The notes: generated by a model from the letters alone, not told the origin. 64,000 bases of DNA from Streptomyces sp. MH60 (GCF_002939385.1 NZ_MULI01000014.1:58482-122481), one strand, 5' to 3'. Shown: positions 1 to 9,565, counted from the first letter of the stretch. A program made the numbers and translations.

Positions 1-159
1 GAGGCCGGGGACGCCCTGCTGTGGGTCCGCGTGGACTGGCTCGCCGACAACGCCGGCCGCCCCGCGGGCAAGAGGGTCAAGGCCTACCGCAGCACGGGCA
101 TCGCGGCGGGCGACGCGGCACCGGGTGGAGCGAGGCGTAAGACGGCGGTTTCCGTCTGA
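1..159 (+). CDS. C-terminal fragment of an unrecognised protein
   Basis: An open frame runs from base 1 to a TGA at 157-159 and encodes the last 52 residues of a protein that starts before the window. The fragment begins with a hydrophobic stretch (LLWVRVDWLADNAG) followed by a basic segment (GKRVKAYRSTG) and ends in a short low-complexity tail. Codon use is typical of the genome. I do not recognise the family. The gene runs in the same direction as the hut operon but is about 500 bp from it. Confidence 0.55.
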   Translation, partial: EAGDALLWVRVDWLADNAGRPAGKRVKAYRSTGIAAGDAAPGGARRKTAVSV

Positions 160-664
160 CGGCGGTGCGGGTCTGAGGGCGGTGCGGGTCTAGGGGCGGT
201 GCCCGTGTGACGCGGGTGCCGGTCCTGACGCGTGCGCGTCTGACACGGGTGCCGGTCCTGACGCGTGCGCGAGCGCGGTGCGGGGCGCTCGCCCGGTAGC
301 GGCGGGCCGGGACTTCAGCAGGGCGCCGCGGCGCTCCGGCCCCTGAGGGTTGCCCGCGCCGACGCGGGAACCGGAGGAGACGCCCGTGCCGCAAAGACGC
401 CCGTGCCGCGGAGGCGTGCAGCGCGGGCGTCCCCGGGCGCCGGCACCCGGGATCGATGTCCCCGCCCGAGCAGCCCTGCCCGACGGCCGCCGCGCCGTCA
501 CTCACGTGCGCCTCCACGACGCTGCCGCCTGCCCTGACGCCCTTTCCCGCACTCGCGCCCGCACCGCGCGGGGCACGGCCCTGTTGACTAGCTCTATTCA
601 GGAGGCGAGGATATGAATATCCGTAGCAACAATCCGCCGGGAGCAAGCCACCAGGAGGCAGACC
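160..664. other. Intergenic region upstream of hutU with a 26-bp direct repeat
   Basis: This 505-bp stretch holds no gene I can support. Bases 213-238 and 246-271 are perfect copies of one another, separated by seven bases, and the adjoining 170-212 region has degenerate copies of a GGTGCGGGTCT-like unit, so the first part is a small decayed tandem repeat. The distal 80 bases hold the hutU promoter and ribosome binding site. Confidence 0.6.
584..622 (+). promoter_or_regulatory. Candidate hutU promoter with overlapping palindromic operator
   Basis: A TTGACT box (584-589) and a GAGGAT box (607-612) are 17 bases apart, a good fit to vegetative Streptomyces promoters. A perfect palindrome GGATAT-GA-ATATCC occupies 609-622, over the -10 box and the expected start of transcription, which is where a repressor would bind. 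An AGGAGG ribosome binding site follows at 653-658, six bases before the hutU ATG. The regulator is unknown. Confidence 0.5.
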
Positions 665-2365
665 ATGTCCGGACCTCGTCCTGTCCGAGCGCCACGCGGT
701 ACCGAGCCGAGCGCCCTGGGCTGGCAGCAGGAGGCCGCCCTGCGGATGCTGCAGAACAACCTCGACCCGGAGGTCGCCGAGCACCCCGACAAGCTCGTCG
801 TCTACGGCGGCACGGGGAAGGCGGCCCGCGACTGGCGCTCCTTCGACGCGATGGTGCGGACGCTGCGCACCCTCAAGCAGGACGAGACGATGCTCGTCCA
901 GTCCGGCCGCCCGGTCGGCGTCATGCAGACCCACGAGTGGGCCCCGCGGGTCCTCATCGCCAACTCCAACCTGGTCGGCGACTGGGCCAACTGGGAGGAG
1001 TTCCGCCGCCTGGAGGCCCTCGGCCTGACCATGTACGGGCAGATGACGGCCGGCTCCTGGATCTACATCGGCACCCAGGGCATCCTCCAGGGCACCTACG
1101 AGACCTTCGCCGCCGTCGCCGCCAAGAAGTTCGGCGGCACGCTGGCCGGAACCATCACCCTCACCGCCGGCCTCGGCGGCATGGGTGGCGCCCAGCCGCT
1201 GGCCGTCACCATGAACGACGGCGTCGTGATCTGCGTCGACTGCGACCCGCGTGCCATCGACCGCCGCATCGAGCACCGCTACCTCGACGTGAAGGCCGAC
1301 TCCCTCGACCACGCCCTCCAGCTGGCCACCGAGGCCCGGGACCGGCGCAAGCCGCTGTCCATCGGCGTCCTCGGCAACGCCGCCGAGCTGGTCCCGCAGC
1401 TCCTCGCCATGGGCGCCCCGATCGACATCGTCACCGACCAGACCTCGGCCCACGACCCGCTGGCCTACCTGCCCACCGGCATCGCCTTCGAGGACATGGC
1501 CGACGCCGCCGAAAAGGACCCGGCCGGCTTCACCACCCGGGCCCGCGAGTCCATGGCCCGGCACGTCGAGGCCATGGTCGGCTTCCAGGACGCCGGTGCC
1601 GAGGTCTTCGACTACGGCAACTCCATCCGCGGCGAGGCCCAGCTCGCCGGGTACGACCGGGCCTTCGCCTTCCCCGGCTTCGTACCGGCGTACATCCGCC
1701 CCCTGTTCTGCGAGGGCAAGGGCCCCTTCCGGTGGGCCGCCCTGTCCGGCGACCCCGCCGACATCGCCAAGACCGACAAGGCGATCCTCGACCTCTTCCC
1801 GGAGAACGAGTCCCTGGCCCGCTGGATCAAGATGGCGGGGGAGCGGGTCCACTTCCAGGGCCTGCCCGCCCGCATCTGCTGGCTCGGCTACGGCGAGCGC
1901 GACAAGGCCGGTGAGCGGTTCAACGACATGGTCGCGAGCGGCGAGCTGGCCGCCCCGATCGTCATCGGCCGCGACCACCTCGACTGCGGTTCCGTCGCCT
2001 CCCCGTACCGCGAGACCGAGGCCATGCTCGACGGCTCCGACGCCATCGCGGACTGGCCGCTGCTCAACGCCATGGTCAACGTGGCCTCCGGCGCCTCCTG
2101 GGTCTCCCTCCACCACGGCGGCGGCGTCGGCATGGGCCGTTCCATCCACGCCGGGCAGGTCACCGTCGCCGACGGCACCCCGCTCGCCGGGGAGAAGATC
2201 CGCCGGGTGCTCACCAACGACCCCGGCATGGGCGTCATCCGGCACGTCGACGCCGGGTACGACATCGCCGAGTCGGTGGCGGCCGAGCGCGACGTGCGGG
2301 TGCCGATGCGCGAGGGCGATGAGGCCGCCGCGGGTGGCGCAACGGCCGAGGGTGACGGCGCGTGA
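665..2365 (+). CDS. hutU: Urocanate hydratase (urocanase), histidine degradation
   Basis: The 566-residue product matches the usual urocanase length (about 550-570). It converts urocanate to 4-imidazolone-5-propionate with tightly bound NAD+ acting as an electrophile. Residues 169-180 ([12 protein letters not shown]) are the dinucleotide-binding loop. The family signature [10 protein letters not shown] lies at 397-406 and includes the cysteine that corresponds to the active-site Cys of the Pseudomonas enzyme. A further conserved segment, [14 protein letters not shown], is near the C-terminus. The ATG at 665 has an AGGAGG site six bases upstream. It is the first gene of a tight operon and overlaps the next gene by four bases (GTGA). 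Cytosolic. Histidase (hutH) is not in this window. Confidence 0.95.
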   Translation: MSGPRPVRAPRGTEPSALGWQQEAALRMLQNNLDPEVAEHPDKLVVYGGTGKAARDWRSFDAMVRTLRTLKQDETMLVQSGRPVGVMQTHEWAPRVLIANSNLVGDWANWEEFRRLEALGLTMYGQMTAGSWIYIGTQGILQGTYETFAAVAAKKFGGTLAGTITLTAGLGGMGGAQPLAVTMNDGVVICVDCDPRAIDRRIEHRYLDVKADSLDHALQLATEARDRRKPLSIGVLGNAAELVPQLLAMGAPIDIVTDQTSAHDPLAYLPTGIAFEDMADAAEKDPAGFTTRARESMARHVEAMVGFQDAGAEVFDYGNSIRGEAQLAGYDRAFAFPGFVPAYIRPLFCEGKGPFRWAALSGDPADIAKTDKAILDLFPENESLARWIKMAGERVHFQGLPARICWLGYGERDKAGERFNDMVASGELAAPIVIGRDHLDCGSVASPYRETEAMLDGSDAIADWPLLNAMVNVASGASWVSLHHGGGVGMGRSIHAGQVTVADGTPLAGEKIRRVLTNDPGMGVIRHVDAGYDIAESVAAERDVRVPMREGDEAAAGGATAEGDGA

Positions 2366-3579
2366 ACTTCCACAGCATGTGGGCGGAGCTGCTGCCGGTC
2401 GGCCGCAGCTCCGCCTCCGGCGGCTACCGCCGCTACGCCTGGACCGGCGCCGACGCCGACTGCCGGGCCTGGTTCCAGGAGCAGGCCGAGGCACGCGGGC
2501 TCACCCACGAGACCGACCGCAACGGCAACCAGTGGGCCTGGCTCGGCGACCCGGCCGCCGGGAACGCCGTCGTCACCGGGTCCCACCTGGACTCCGTGCC
2601 CGACGGCGGCGCCTTCGACGGCCCCCTCGGCGTCGTCTCCGCCTTCGCCGCCCTGGACGAACTGCGCGGGCGGGGAGCGCGGTTCACCAGGCCGCTGGGC
2701 ATCGTCAACTTCGGTGACGAGGAGGGCGCCCGCTTCGGCCTCGCCTGCGTCGGCTCCCGGCTCACCTCCGGCGCGCTCACCGTCGAGCAGGCCCACCGCC
2801 TCACCGACGGCGACGGCATCACTCTCCCGCGGGCCATGGAGTCCGCCGGGTTCGACCCGGACACCCTCGGACCCGACCCCGAACGGCTCGCCCGCATCGG
2901 TGCCTTCGTCGAACTCCATGTCGAACAGGGCCGCGCCCTCGACCTGTCCGGCGACCGGATCGGCATCGCCTCCGCCATCTGGCCGCACGGACGCTGGCGG
3001 TTCGACTTCCGCGGCGAGGCCAACCACGCCGGCACCACCCGCCTCGCCGACCGGCACGACCCGATGCTGCCGTACGCCGAGACCGTCCTCGCCGCCCGCC
3101 GCGAGGCCGAACTCGCCGGCGCCGTCGCCACCTTCGGCAAGGTCGGCGTCGAACCCAACGGCGTCAACGCCATCCCCTCCCTGGTGCGCGGCTGGCTCGA
3201 CTCCCGCGCCGCCGACCAGGCGAGCCTGGACACCGTGGTCACCGGCATCGAGAAGGCCGCCCGCGAGTACGCCGCCGCCCACGGCGTGGACCTCGACGTC
3301 GTCCGCGAGTCCTTCACGCCCGTCGTCGACTTCGACCACGCCCTGCGCGACGAACTCGCCCGCATCCTGGGCACCGAGACGGAACTGAGGGTCCCCGTCC
3401 TCGGCACCGGCGCCGGACACGACGCCGGAATCCTCTCCGACCGCGTCCCGACCGCCATGCTGTTCGTACGCAACCCCACCGGCGTCTCGCACTCCCCGGC
3501 CGAGTACGCCGCCGAGGACGACTGCGTGGCCGGGGTGAACGCACTCGCCGACGTACTGGAAGGGCTGGCCTGCACGTGA
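2362..3579 (+). CDS. M20-family amidohydrolase, annotated as allantoate amidohydrolase; possible N-formylglutamate hydrolase
   Basis: The 405-residue protein belongs to the hydantoinase/carbamoylase/allantoate amidohydrolase branch of the M20 metallopeptidases. Visible metal and catalytic residues are His75 in [11 protein letters not shown], Asp86 in AFDGPLG and the Glu pair 120-121 in NFGDEEG. The GTG start overlaps the hutU stop by four bases, and its own stop overlaps hutF by four bases, so it is translationally coupled inside the hut operon. HutF yields N-formylglutamate, which normally needs HutG, and no HutG is present here. I infer that this enzyme does that step, because its relatives cleave N-acyl or N-carbamoyl amino acids. 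Allantoate remains the default family annotation. Confidence 0.85.
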   Translation: MNFHSMWAELLPVGRSSASGGYRRYAWTGADADCRAWFQEQAEARGLTHETDRNGNQWAWLGDPAAGNAVVTGSHLDSVPDGGAFDGPLGVVSAFAALDELRGRGARFTRPLGIVNFGDEEGARFGLACVGSRLTSGALTVEQAHRLTDGDGITLPRAMESAGFDPDTLGPDPERLARIGAFVELHVEQGRALDLSGDRIGIASAIWPHGRWRFDFRGEANHAGTTRLADRHDPMLPYAETVLAARREAELAGAVATFGKVGVEPNGVNAIPSLVRGWLDSRAADQASLDTVVTGIEKAAREYAAAHGVDLDVVRESFTPVVDFDHALRDELARILGTETELRVPVLGTGAGHDAGILSDRVPTAMLFVRNPTGVSHSPAEYAAEDDCVAGVNALADVLEGLACT

Positions 3580-4925
3580 CCACCTCCGAGCGGACCCGCA
3601 CGTACTGGCTGGAGCACGCCTGGCTCGGCACCCACGTCGAGCCGGACGTCGCCGTGGAGGTGGCAGACGGCCGCATCACCGCCGTCCACCAGGGCGTCGC
3701 CACCCCGCCGCCCGGCGCCGAGATCCTGCGCGGACTGACCCTGCCGGGACTGGCCAACGCCCACTCGCACGCCTTCCACCGGGCTCTGCGCGGCACCGTG
3801 CAGGTCGGCTCCGGCACCTTCTGGACCTGGCGCGAGGTGATGTACTCCGTCGCCGACCGGCTGACCCCGGACACCTACCACGCCCTCGCCCGCGCCGTGT
3901 ACGCCGAGATGGCACTGGCCGGCATCACCACCGTCGGCGAGTTCCACTACGTCCACCACGCGCCCGGAGGCACCCCCTACGCCGACCCCAACGCGATGGG
4001 CGACGCCCTGATCGAGGCCGCCGCCGAAGCCGGTGTCCGCATCACCCTCCTCGACACCTGCTACCTGTCCTCCGGCTTCGGCGAGCCCCCGAACACCCAC
4101 CAGCTCCGCTTCTCCGACGGCACGGCCCAGGCCTGGGCCGAACGCTGTTCAGTTCTCAAGGAACGGGATCACGCACGGATCGGGGCCGCGATCCACTCCG
4201 TACGGGCCGTGCCCGCGGACCAGTTGGCGACCGTGGCCCAGTGGGCGCAGGCGCGGCGGGCCCCGCTGCATGTGCACCTGTCCGAGCAGACCGCCGAGAA
4301 CGACGCCTGCCGACAGGCCCACGGCTGCACGCCCACCCGGCTCCTCGCCGACCACGGTGTGCTGGGCGCCCGCACCACCGGCGTCCACAACACCCACCTC
4401 ACCGACGAGGACATCGCCCTGCTCGGCGGCAGCCGCACCGGCACCTGCATGTGCCCCACCACGGAACGGGACCTCGCCGACGGCATCGGACCCGCCCCCG
4501 CCCTCCAGCGGGCGGGCTCGCCGCTCTCCCTCGGCTCCGACAGCCACGCCGTCATCGACCTGCTGGAGGAAGCACGCGCCATGGAGCTGAACGAGCGCCT
4601 GCGCACCCGCGCCCGCGGCCACTGGACCGCCGCCGCACTGCTGCGTGCCGCCACCGCCGACGGCCACGCCGCCCTCGGCTGGGACGACACCGGCCGCATC
4701 GAGGCCGGAACCCGCGCCGACCTCACGACGATCGCGCTGGACTCGGTCAGGACCGCGGGGCCGCTGCCCAGGCTCGGCGCCGAGACGGCCGTATTCGCCG
4801 CGACGGCAGCGGACGTACGGCACACGGTCGTGGGCGGGCGGCACGTCGTACGCGACGGGGCGCACGCCCTCGTACCGGATGTGCCGCAGGCCCTGGCGCG
4901 GGCCGTCGAAGCCCTGCGCGCCTGA
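3576..4925 (+). CDS. hutF: Formimidoylglutamate deiminase
   Basis: This is an amidohydrolase-superfamily protein of 449 residues. The first metal motif, His-Ser-His, is at 63-65 ([15 protein letters not shown]). Later histidine motifs are seen in PLHVHLSEQ and [11 protein letters not shown], and the C-terminal aspartate is in [14 protein letters not shown]. HutF hydrolyses N-formimino-L-glutamate to N-formyl-L-glutamate and ammonia, which is the branch of histidine degradation that needs a separate deformylase. It starts at a GTG overlapping the preceding stop and sits between the M20 hydrolase and hutI, which fits the pathway order. Related deaminases (guanine, 8-oxoguanine) share the fold, but the hut context settles the call. 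Confidence 0.9.
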   Translation: MTTSERTRTYWLEHAWLGTHVEPDVAVEVADGRITAVHQGVATPPPGAEILRGLTLPGLANAHSHAFHRALRGTVQVGSGTFWTWREVMYSVADRLTPDTYHALARAVYAEMALAGITTVGEFHYVHHAPGGTPYADPNAMGDALIEAAAEAGVRITLLDTCYLSSGFGEPPNTHQLRFSDGTAQAWAERCSVLKERDHARIGAAIHSVRAVPADQLATVAQWAQARRAPLHVHLSEQTAENDACRQAHGCTPTRLLADHGVLGARTTGVHNTHLTDEDIALLGGSRTGTCMCPTTERDLADGIGPAPALQRAGSPLSLGSDSHAVIDLLEEARAMELNERLRTRARGHWTAAALLRAATADGHAALGWDDTGRIEAGTRADLTTIALDSVRTAGPLPRLGAETAVFAATAADVRHTVVGGRHVVRDGAHALVPDVPQALARAVEALRA

Positions 4926-4963
4926 CCACCCGACCCCGCCCCCACGAGGACGTCACGGACACC

Positions 4964-6139
4964 ATGAGCAGCAGCACCGTCATCACCAACATCGCCGCAC
5001 TCGTCACCAACGACCCCTCCCTCGGCGACCACTCCCCGCTCGGTCTGGTCCGGGACGCGGCCCTCGTCATCGAGGGTGACCGCGTCGTGTGGACCGGTGA
5101 ATCAAGCAAAGCACCCGCCACTGACAATCGGGTCGACGCCGCTGGCCGGGCGGTCCTGCCCGGCTTCGTGGACTCCCACTCCCACCTCCTCTTCGCGGGC
5201 GACCGCACCGAGGAGTTCAACGCCCGCATGTCCGGCCGTGCCTACAGCGCGGGCGGCATCCGCACCACCGTCGCCGCCACCCGCGCCGCGAGCGACGCGG
5301 AACTGGAGGCCGGGCTCACCCGCTACCTCGCGGAGGCCCTGCGCCAGGGCACCACCACCTTCGAGACCAAGTCCGGCTACGGCCTGACCACCGCCGACGA
5401 GTCCCGCGCCCTGCGCGTCGCCGCCCGCCACACCGACGAGGTCACCTTCCTCGGCGCCCACATCGTCGCCCCCGAACTCGCCGACGACCCCGCCGCCTAC
5501 GTCGACCTGGTCACCGGCGAGATGCTCGACGCCTGCGCCCCGCACGCCCGCTGGATCGACGTGTTCTGCGAGCAGGGCGCCTTCGACGGCGACCAGGCAC
5601 GGGCGATCCTGACGGCGGGCAAGGCGAAGGGCCTGCACCCCCGCATCCACGCCAACCAGCTCTCCTACGGCCCCGGCGTCCAGCTCGCCGTCGAACTCGA
5701 CGCCGCCAGCGCCGACCACTGCACCCACCTCACCGACGCCGACGTGGACGCCCTCGCGGGCAGCCGTACGGTCGCGACCCTGCTGCCCGGCGCCGAGTTC
5801 TCCACCCGCGCCCGGTGGCCGGACGCCCGGCGCCTCATCGACGCCGGTGCCACGGTCGCGCTCTCCACCGACTGCAACCCCGGCTCGTCCTTCACGTCCT
5901 CCGTGCCCTTCTGTATCGCGCTCGCCGTACGGGACATGGGGATGACGCCGGACGAGGCGGTCTGGTCGGCCACCGCGGGCGGTGCCGCCGCCCTGCGCCG
6001 CGACGACGTCGGCCGCCTCACCCCGGGTGCGTACGCCGACCTGACGCTGCTCGACGCCCCGAGTCACGTGCACCTGGCCTACCGGCCGGGCGTGCCGCTG
6101 GTCGCGGGCGTGTGGCGGCGGGGCGTGCGTAGGGTGTGA
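4964..6139 (+). CDS. hutI: Imidazolonepropionase
   Basis: The 391-residue product hydrolyses 4-imidazolone-5-propionate to N-formimino-L-glutamate, the step between HutU and HutF. The metal motif His-Ser-His is at residues 72-74 ([14 protein letters not shown]). Other family landmarks are [16 protein letters not shown]-type RIHANQLSY, and [13 protein letters not shown] near the C-terminus. The frame is open much further upstream, but the ATG at 4964 gives the family N-terminus and has a GAGGA site about 13 bases before it. It follows hutF by 38 bases and is the last clear hut gene. Confidence 0.93.
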   Translation: MSSSTVITNIAALVTNDPSLGDHSPLGLVRDAALVIEGDRVVWTGESSKAPATDNRVDAAGRAVLPGFVDSHSHLLFAGDRTEEFNARMSGRAYSAGGIRTTVAATRAASDAELEAGLTRYLAEALRQGTTTFETKSGYGLTTADESRALRVAARHTDEVTFLGAHIVAPELADDPAAYVDLVTGEMLDACAPHARWIDVFCEQGAFDGDQARAILTAGKAKGLHPRIHANQLSYGPGVQLAVELDAASADHCTHLTDADVDALAGSRTVATLLPGAEFSTRARWPDARRLIDAGATVALSTDCNPGSSFTSSVPFCIALAVRDMGMTPDEAVWSATAGGAAALRRDDVGRLTPGAYADLTLLDAPSHVHLAYRPGVPLVAGVWRRGVRRV

Positions 6140-6169
6140 CCGGCGGGTGAGCCGGGGAGCGGGGGACGG

Positions 6170-6493
6170 ATGGCCAAGTACTGGTGGACGCCGTTCCTGG
6201 TGAACGTGCTGCTCGGGATTCCAGGCGTCGTGCCGTTCTGGCTCGTGTGGTACCTGCTGGTCAACTGGCCGCTGGCGGAGCTGGGCTGGACCGTGCGCGA
6301 GCCGACGGAGAACGACGGCATGGCGCTCTGGCTGGTGATCGTCGTCCCCGTGGTGGCGCTCTTCGCGATGATCTGGTGGCTGGTCAACGCGCCGTTGCGA
6401 CGCCGCACCTCCCTCGCGCCGCGCACCTTCTGGCTCCTGTGCGGGCTGACCCCGCTGCTGCCGACGGCGGCGCTGATCGCCGCCTCCCCGTGA
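6170..6493 (+). CDS. Small integral membrane protein, unknown function
   Basis: The 107-residue protein has three predicted membrane segments (about 8-32, 51-72 and 86-104). Charged residues cluster in the loop around REPTEND and at NAPLRRRT, which suggests the Arg-rich loop is cytoplasmic. The ATG at 6170 has a purine-rich GGGGGA site just upstream. It lies 30 bases after hutI in the same direction and may be read through from the hut operon. I see no enzymatic motif. It also faces the convergent sigI gene, and a role with either neighbour is possible but unsupported. Confidence 0.75.
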   Translation: MAKYWWTPFLVNVLLGIPGVVPFWLVWYLLVNWPLAELGWTVREPTENDGMALWLVIVVPVVALFAMIWWLVNAPLRRRTSLAPRTFWLLCGLTPLLPTAALIAASP

Positions 6494-6496
6494 CGG

Positions 6497-6526
6497 GCCG
6501 GGCAGCCCGAAGGGGGGCGGCCCGGC
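6497..6526. terminator. Candidate terminator between convergent genes
   Basis: The arms GCCGGGC (6497-6503) and GCCCGGC (6520-6526) enclose a 16-base loop. They sit in the 75-bp gap between the membrane-protein gene and the end of sigI, so the hairpin could end transcription from both sides. There is no T-run, as is usual in Streptomyces. Confidence 0.4.
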
Positions 6527-6568
6527 TTCGGACCACCCCCCTGGAGGGCAAGCGTCACGCGGTGCGGA

Positions 6569-7483
6569 CTACTCCTCGACCGTGAGCCCCTTGCGCAGCC
6601 GTACGAGGGTCCGCGACAGCAGACGTGAGACGTGCATCTGGGAGATGCCCAGCTCCTCGCCGATCTCCGACTGGGTCATGCCGGCGACGAAACGGAGCGA
6701 GAGGATCTTCCGGTCCCGCGAGGGCAGTTCGGCGATCAGCGGCTTCAGTGACTCGACGTACTCGATGCCCTCGAGCCCGTGGTCCTCGTAGCCGATGCGG
6801 TCGGCGAGCGCGCCCTCCGCGTCGTCCTCCTCGGGCTGGGCGTCCAGCGAGGAGGCGGTGTAGGCGTTGGACGCCGCCATGCCCTCGACGACCTCGTCCT
6901 TGGACAGGCCGAGGTGCTCGGCCAGCTCGGTCACCGTGGGGGCGCGGTCCAGGCGCTGGGCCAGCTCGTCGCCGGCCTTCGCCAGGTCGAGCCGCAGCTC
7001 CTGGAGGCGCCGCGGGACGCGCACGGACCACGAGGTGTCGCGGAAGAAGCGCTTGATCTCGCCGATGATGGTCGGCATCGCGAACGTGGGGAACTCCACA
7101 CCGCGCGACAGCTCGAAGCGGTCGATCGCCTTGATCAGGCCGATGGTGCCGACCTGGATGATGTCCTCCATCGGCTCGCTGCGCGAGCGGAAGCGGGAGG
7201 CGGCGAACTTGACCAGCGCGAGGTTCAGCTCGACGAGCGTGTTGCGTACGTACGCGTGCTCGTGGGTGCCTTCCTCCAGCGACTCCAGCCGCTCGAAAAG
7301 GGTCTTGGACAGGGCCCTGGCGTCCGCCGGAGCGACCTCGTCGTAGGCGGGGATGTCCGGAAGCCCGGCGAGTGCGCCGTCGTGGTCGACGACGGCGTCG
7401 TGGTGCTCGATGGGATCCAGATGTTCCGGAGGGAGTGTCGACGTCGCTTGGTGGGTACGCGATCCGTCGAGCCGGGGTGACAT
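6569..7483 (-). CDS. sigI: SigB/SigF-type alternative RNA polymerase sigma factor (SigI)
   Basis: The 304-residue protein is a group-3 sigma factor. Region 2 has NLALVKFAASRF, EDIIQVGTIGLIKAIDRF and FPTFAMPTIIGEIKRFFRD. Region 3 follows (VPRRLQELRLDL), and region 4 carries a helix-turn-helix (MTQSEIGEELGISQMHVSRL). The chosen ATG at 7483 has a GGAGG site six bases upstream, better than the in-frame starts at 7495, 7507 and 7555. It is divergent from a STAS anti-anti-sigma and a HATPase anti-sigma gene, the layout of the SigI/ArsI/PrsI partner-switching system described in S. coelicolor. The name is assigned from this context and remembered gene order. Stress response is expected; the inducing signal cannot be read from sequence. 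Confidence 0.88.
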   Translation of the reverse strand: MSPRLDGSRTHQATSTLPPEHLDPIEHHDAVVDHDGALAGLPDIPAYDEVAPADARALSKTLFERLESLEEGTHEHAYVRNTLVELNLALVKFAASRFRSRSEPMEDIIQVGTIGLIKAIDRFELSRGVEFPTFAMPTIIGEIKRFFRDTSWSVRVPRRLQELRLDLAKAGDELAQRLDRAPTVTELAEHLGLSKDEVVEGMAASNAYTASSLDAQPEEDDAEGALADRIGYEDHGLEGIEYVESLKPLIAELPSRDRKILSLRFVAGMTQSEIGEELGISQMHVSRLLSRTLVRLRKGLTVEE

Positions 7484-7639
7484 GATGTCCTCCATCGTTC
7501 TCGGCATGCGGCTGCCGAAGCCAAATACGTGCACTGCGGTGTGCGGCGCCTCCAAAGCCGGCCGTGTCGGTTTACGTGTCCTACTAGCCCTACCGGGTTT
7601 ACCGAGCCGACCGCAAGTGTGTTATGTGTGAGTATGTCC

Positions 7640-7663
7640 GTTTGTGTGCGGTTGTTCGGGTGT
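7640..7663 (+). promoter_or_regulatory. Candidate SigB-family promoter upstream of the anti-anti-sigma gene
   Basis: GTTT at 7640-7643 and GGGTGT at 7658-7663 are separated by 14 bases. This matches the S. coelicolor SigB-type consensus (GNNT, 14-16 bases, GGGTAY) at all but one -10 position. It would allow the sigma factor or a relative to drive expression of its own regulators. Confidence 0.4.
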
Positions 7664-7734
7664 CGGAGTGCAGTGGGTTGGCGTAGTGTTCGACGGCGTC
7701 AGCAGCAGTCACGACCTCGGGAGAGAGAAACGGC

Positions 7735-8112
7735 ATGGACCGCGGGACGGTCGGCAGTGCCCAGTCGGGCCGGCTTCTGGTCGAGGTACGGGAAGAGGGC
7801 CCCAGTGCCGTCGTGACACCGGCGGGTGAGCTGGATCACCACACCGCCGATCTGTTGCGCGAGCCGCTGGAGGAGTGTCTCGCCAAGGGATTCAACCGGC
7901 TCGTCGTGGACTGCTCACGGCTGGAGTTCTGCGACTCCACGGGGCTCAACGTCCTGCTCGGTGCCCGGCTGAAGGCGGAGGCCGCGGGAGGCGGAGTGCA
8001 TCTGGTGGCCATGCAGCCGGTGGTGGCCCGCGTGTTCGAGATCACGGGGGCCGAAGCTGTCTTCACCCTCCACGACACGCTTGAGGCCGCTCTGGCCGAC
8101 GCGTCCGACTGA
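7735..8112 (+). CDS. arsI: STAS-domain anti-anti-sigma factor
   Basis: The 125-residue single-domain STAS protein has the SpoIIAA/RsbV phosphorylation motif FCDSTGLNVLL, with the target serine at position 68. In its unphosphorylated form such a protein binds the anti-sigma kinase and frees the sigma factor. In S. coelicolor the SigI partner is called ArsI. The ATG at 7735 follows a GGGAGAGAG purine run. It is divergent from sigI and lies 196 bases before the anti-sigma gene in the same direction. Confidence 0.85.
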   Translation: MDRGTVGSAQSGRLLVEVREEGPSAVVTPAGELDHHTADLLREPLEECLAKGFNRLVVDCSRLEFCDSTGLNVLLGARLKAEAAGGGVHLVAMQPVVARVFEITGAEAVFTLHDTLEAALADASD

Positions 8113-8308
8113 GCCGTCCTTGTCCGGCCGACGGAGGGGCGTGTGCGCATCCCGGGGCGGGTGTTTTCGAGCCGCACCGGGTTTCGTGCGCAATACAGGG
8201 GTGTTCGTACGGTCCCGTCGGGCAGGAGAGACCCTGAACCGGCTGTGTACGACTTTGCTGTCTAAGACTTTGAAACGTGAACTGGTGAATCGGTGAGGTG
8301 AAGCGCTG

Positions 8309-8923
8309 ATGAGCACCACCCGGCCTTACTCGCCGGGCGACCGCGGTCCGGAGCCCAGCGGCGCTTCCGGGGCGTCCGAGGGGGGCGCGACCGGGGAGTC
8401 CGACGGGGGAGTGCCCGCGGGGCAGGCTGCGATGCTGGGGGCCTCCGCTCCCGCGCCCGCGGCTGCCTCGGGGGCGACGTCCGCGTCCCCGCCCGCGTCC
8501 GGGGAGGGCGGCGGACGGCAGGCCCGCAGGCTGACCTTCGAGGATGCGACCGGGGTCGTCCCGCTGGCCCGTGATTTCACCCGCGAGGCGCTGTACGCCT
8601 GGGGCTGGCTGCCCTCCGCCACCGCGGACCAGCGGGCCGCCGCCGAGGACGTACTGCTCGTGGTGTCCGAGCTGGTCACCAACGCCTGCCTGCACGCCGA
8701 GGGGCCGGACGAACTGCGGATCACCTGCGAGAAGAAGGTGATCCGGCTGGAGGTCTCCGACCGGGGTACGGGGCAGCCGTCACCGCGGACTCCGCACCGC
8801 GCCGGGCGCCCGGGCGGCCACGGGATGTTCATCGTGCAGCGGCTGTGCCTGGACTGGGGCGTCGTACGGACGCCGGGGGTCGCGGGCAAGCGGGTGTGGG
8901 CGGAGCTGGGCGCCCCGGCGTAG
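8309..8923 (+). CDS. prsI: Anti-sigma factor, serine kinase of the SpoIIAB/RsbW HATPase family
   Basis: The 204-residue protein has a GHKL ATPase domain from about residue 75 on. The N box is SELVTNACLHA with Glu121 and Asn125. The G1 box is DRGTG at 151-155 and the G2 box is GGHGM at 169-173. The first 70 residues are a Gly/Ala/Pro/Ser-rich extension that typical RsbW-like proteins do not have. Such proteins bind the sigma factor and phosphorylate the STAS partner. It lies after the STAS gene, and the module matches PrsI of S. coelicolor. The ATG at 8309 is preceded by a GGTGAGGTGAAG purine-rich stretch. Confidence 0.85.
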   Translation: MSTTRPYSPGDRGPEPSGASGASEGGATGESDGGVPAGQAAMLGASAPAPAAASGATSASPPASGEGGGRQARRLTFEDATGVVPLARDFTREALYAWGWLPSATADQRAAAEDVLLVVSELVTNACLHAEGPDELRITCEKKVIRLEVSDRGTGQPSPRTPHRAGRPGGHGMFIVQRLCLDWGVVRTPGVAGKRVWAELGAPA

Positions 8924-8970
8924 GCGTGGGCCTGCGGCGCTTGCGCCGTGTCCGCCCGTCCGTCCACCCG

Positions 8971-9565
8971 TCTCGATAGGCCAGGCACCCGGCCTCCTGG
9001 GGCTCTGCCCCAGTCCCCGGCGCGGACTTCGTACCCCGCACCCCTTCGCCGACTGTCTCGGTAGGCCAGGCAGCCGGCCTCCTGGGGCTCTGCCCCAGTC
9101 CCCGGCGCGGACTTCGTACCCCGCACCCCTTCGCCGACTGTCTCGGTAGGCCAGGCAGCCGGCCTCCTGGGGCTCTGCCCCAGTCCCCGGCGCGGACTTC
9201 GTACCCCGCACCCCTTCGCCGACTGTCTCGGTAGGCCAGGCAGCCGGCCTCCTGGGGCTCTGCCCCAGTCCCCGGCGCGGACTTCGTACCCCGCACCCCT
9301 TCGCCGACTGTCTCGGTAGGCCAGGCAGCCGGCCTCCTGGGGCTCTGCCCCAGTCCCCGGCGCGGACTTCGTACCCCGCACCCCTTCGCCGACTGTCTCG
9401 GCAGGCCAAGCAGCCGGCCTCCTGGGGTCCCGCCCCAGACCCCGGCGGGGGCTTCGTCCCAGTGCCCCTTCGCCCACCTGTCTCGGTCGGCCAGCAGCCA
9501 GCCCTCTGAGGGCTTCTCCCAGCGCCCGGCCGGGGATTCGTCCCCTGGGCCCCTCCCCGGGCCGT
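8971..9565. repeat. Array of about seven 85-bp tandem repeats, each with a hairpin
   Basis: Units begin at 8971, 9056, 9141, 9226, 9311, 9396 and 9481, exactly 85 bases apart. The four units from 9056 to 9395 are essentially identical, the first is slightly changed, the sixth is diverged and the seventh is strongly degenerate. Each good unit holds CTGGGGCTCTGCCCCAG, a 7-bp stem with a 3-base loop, followed by a C-rich CCCCGGCGCGGAC stretch. The period is not a multiple of three, so long open frames across it are not coding. It lies downstream of prsI and upstream of the 3' end of the peptide transporter gene. Confidence 0.92.

Noticed and set aside
77..2494. 805-codon antisense open frame over hutU
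   Set aside because: It is an antisense frame kept open by GC-rich third positions. It has no family resemblance, and hutU is unambiguous on the other strand.
8971..9565. CRISPR array
   Set aside because: Units are contiguous and nearly identical over all 85 bases. There are no variable spacers of constant length and no cas genes nearby.
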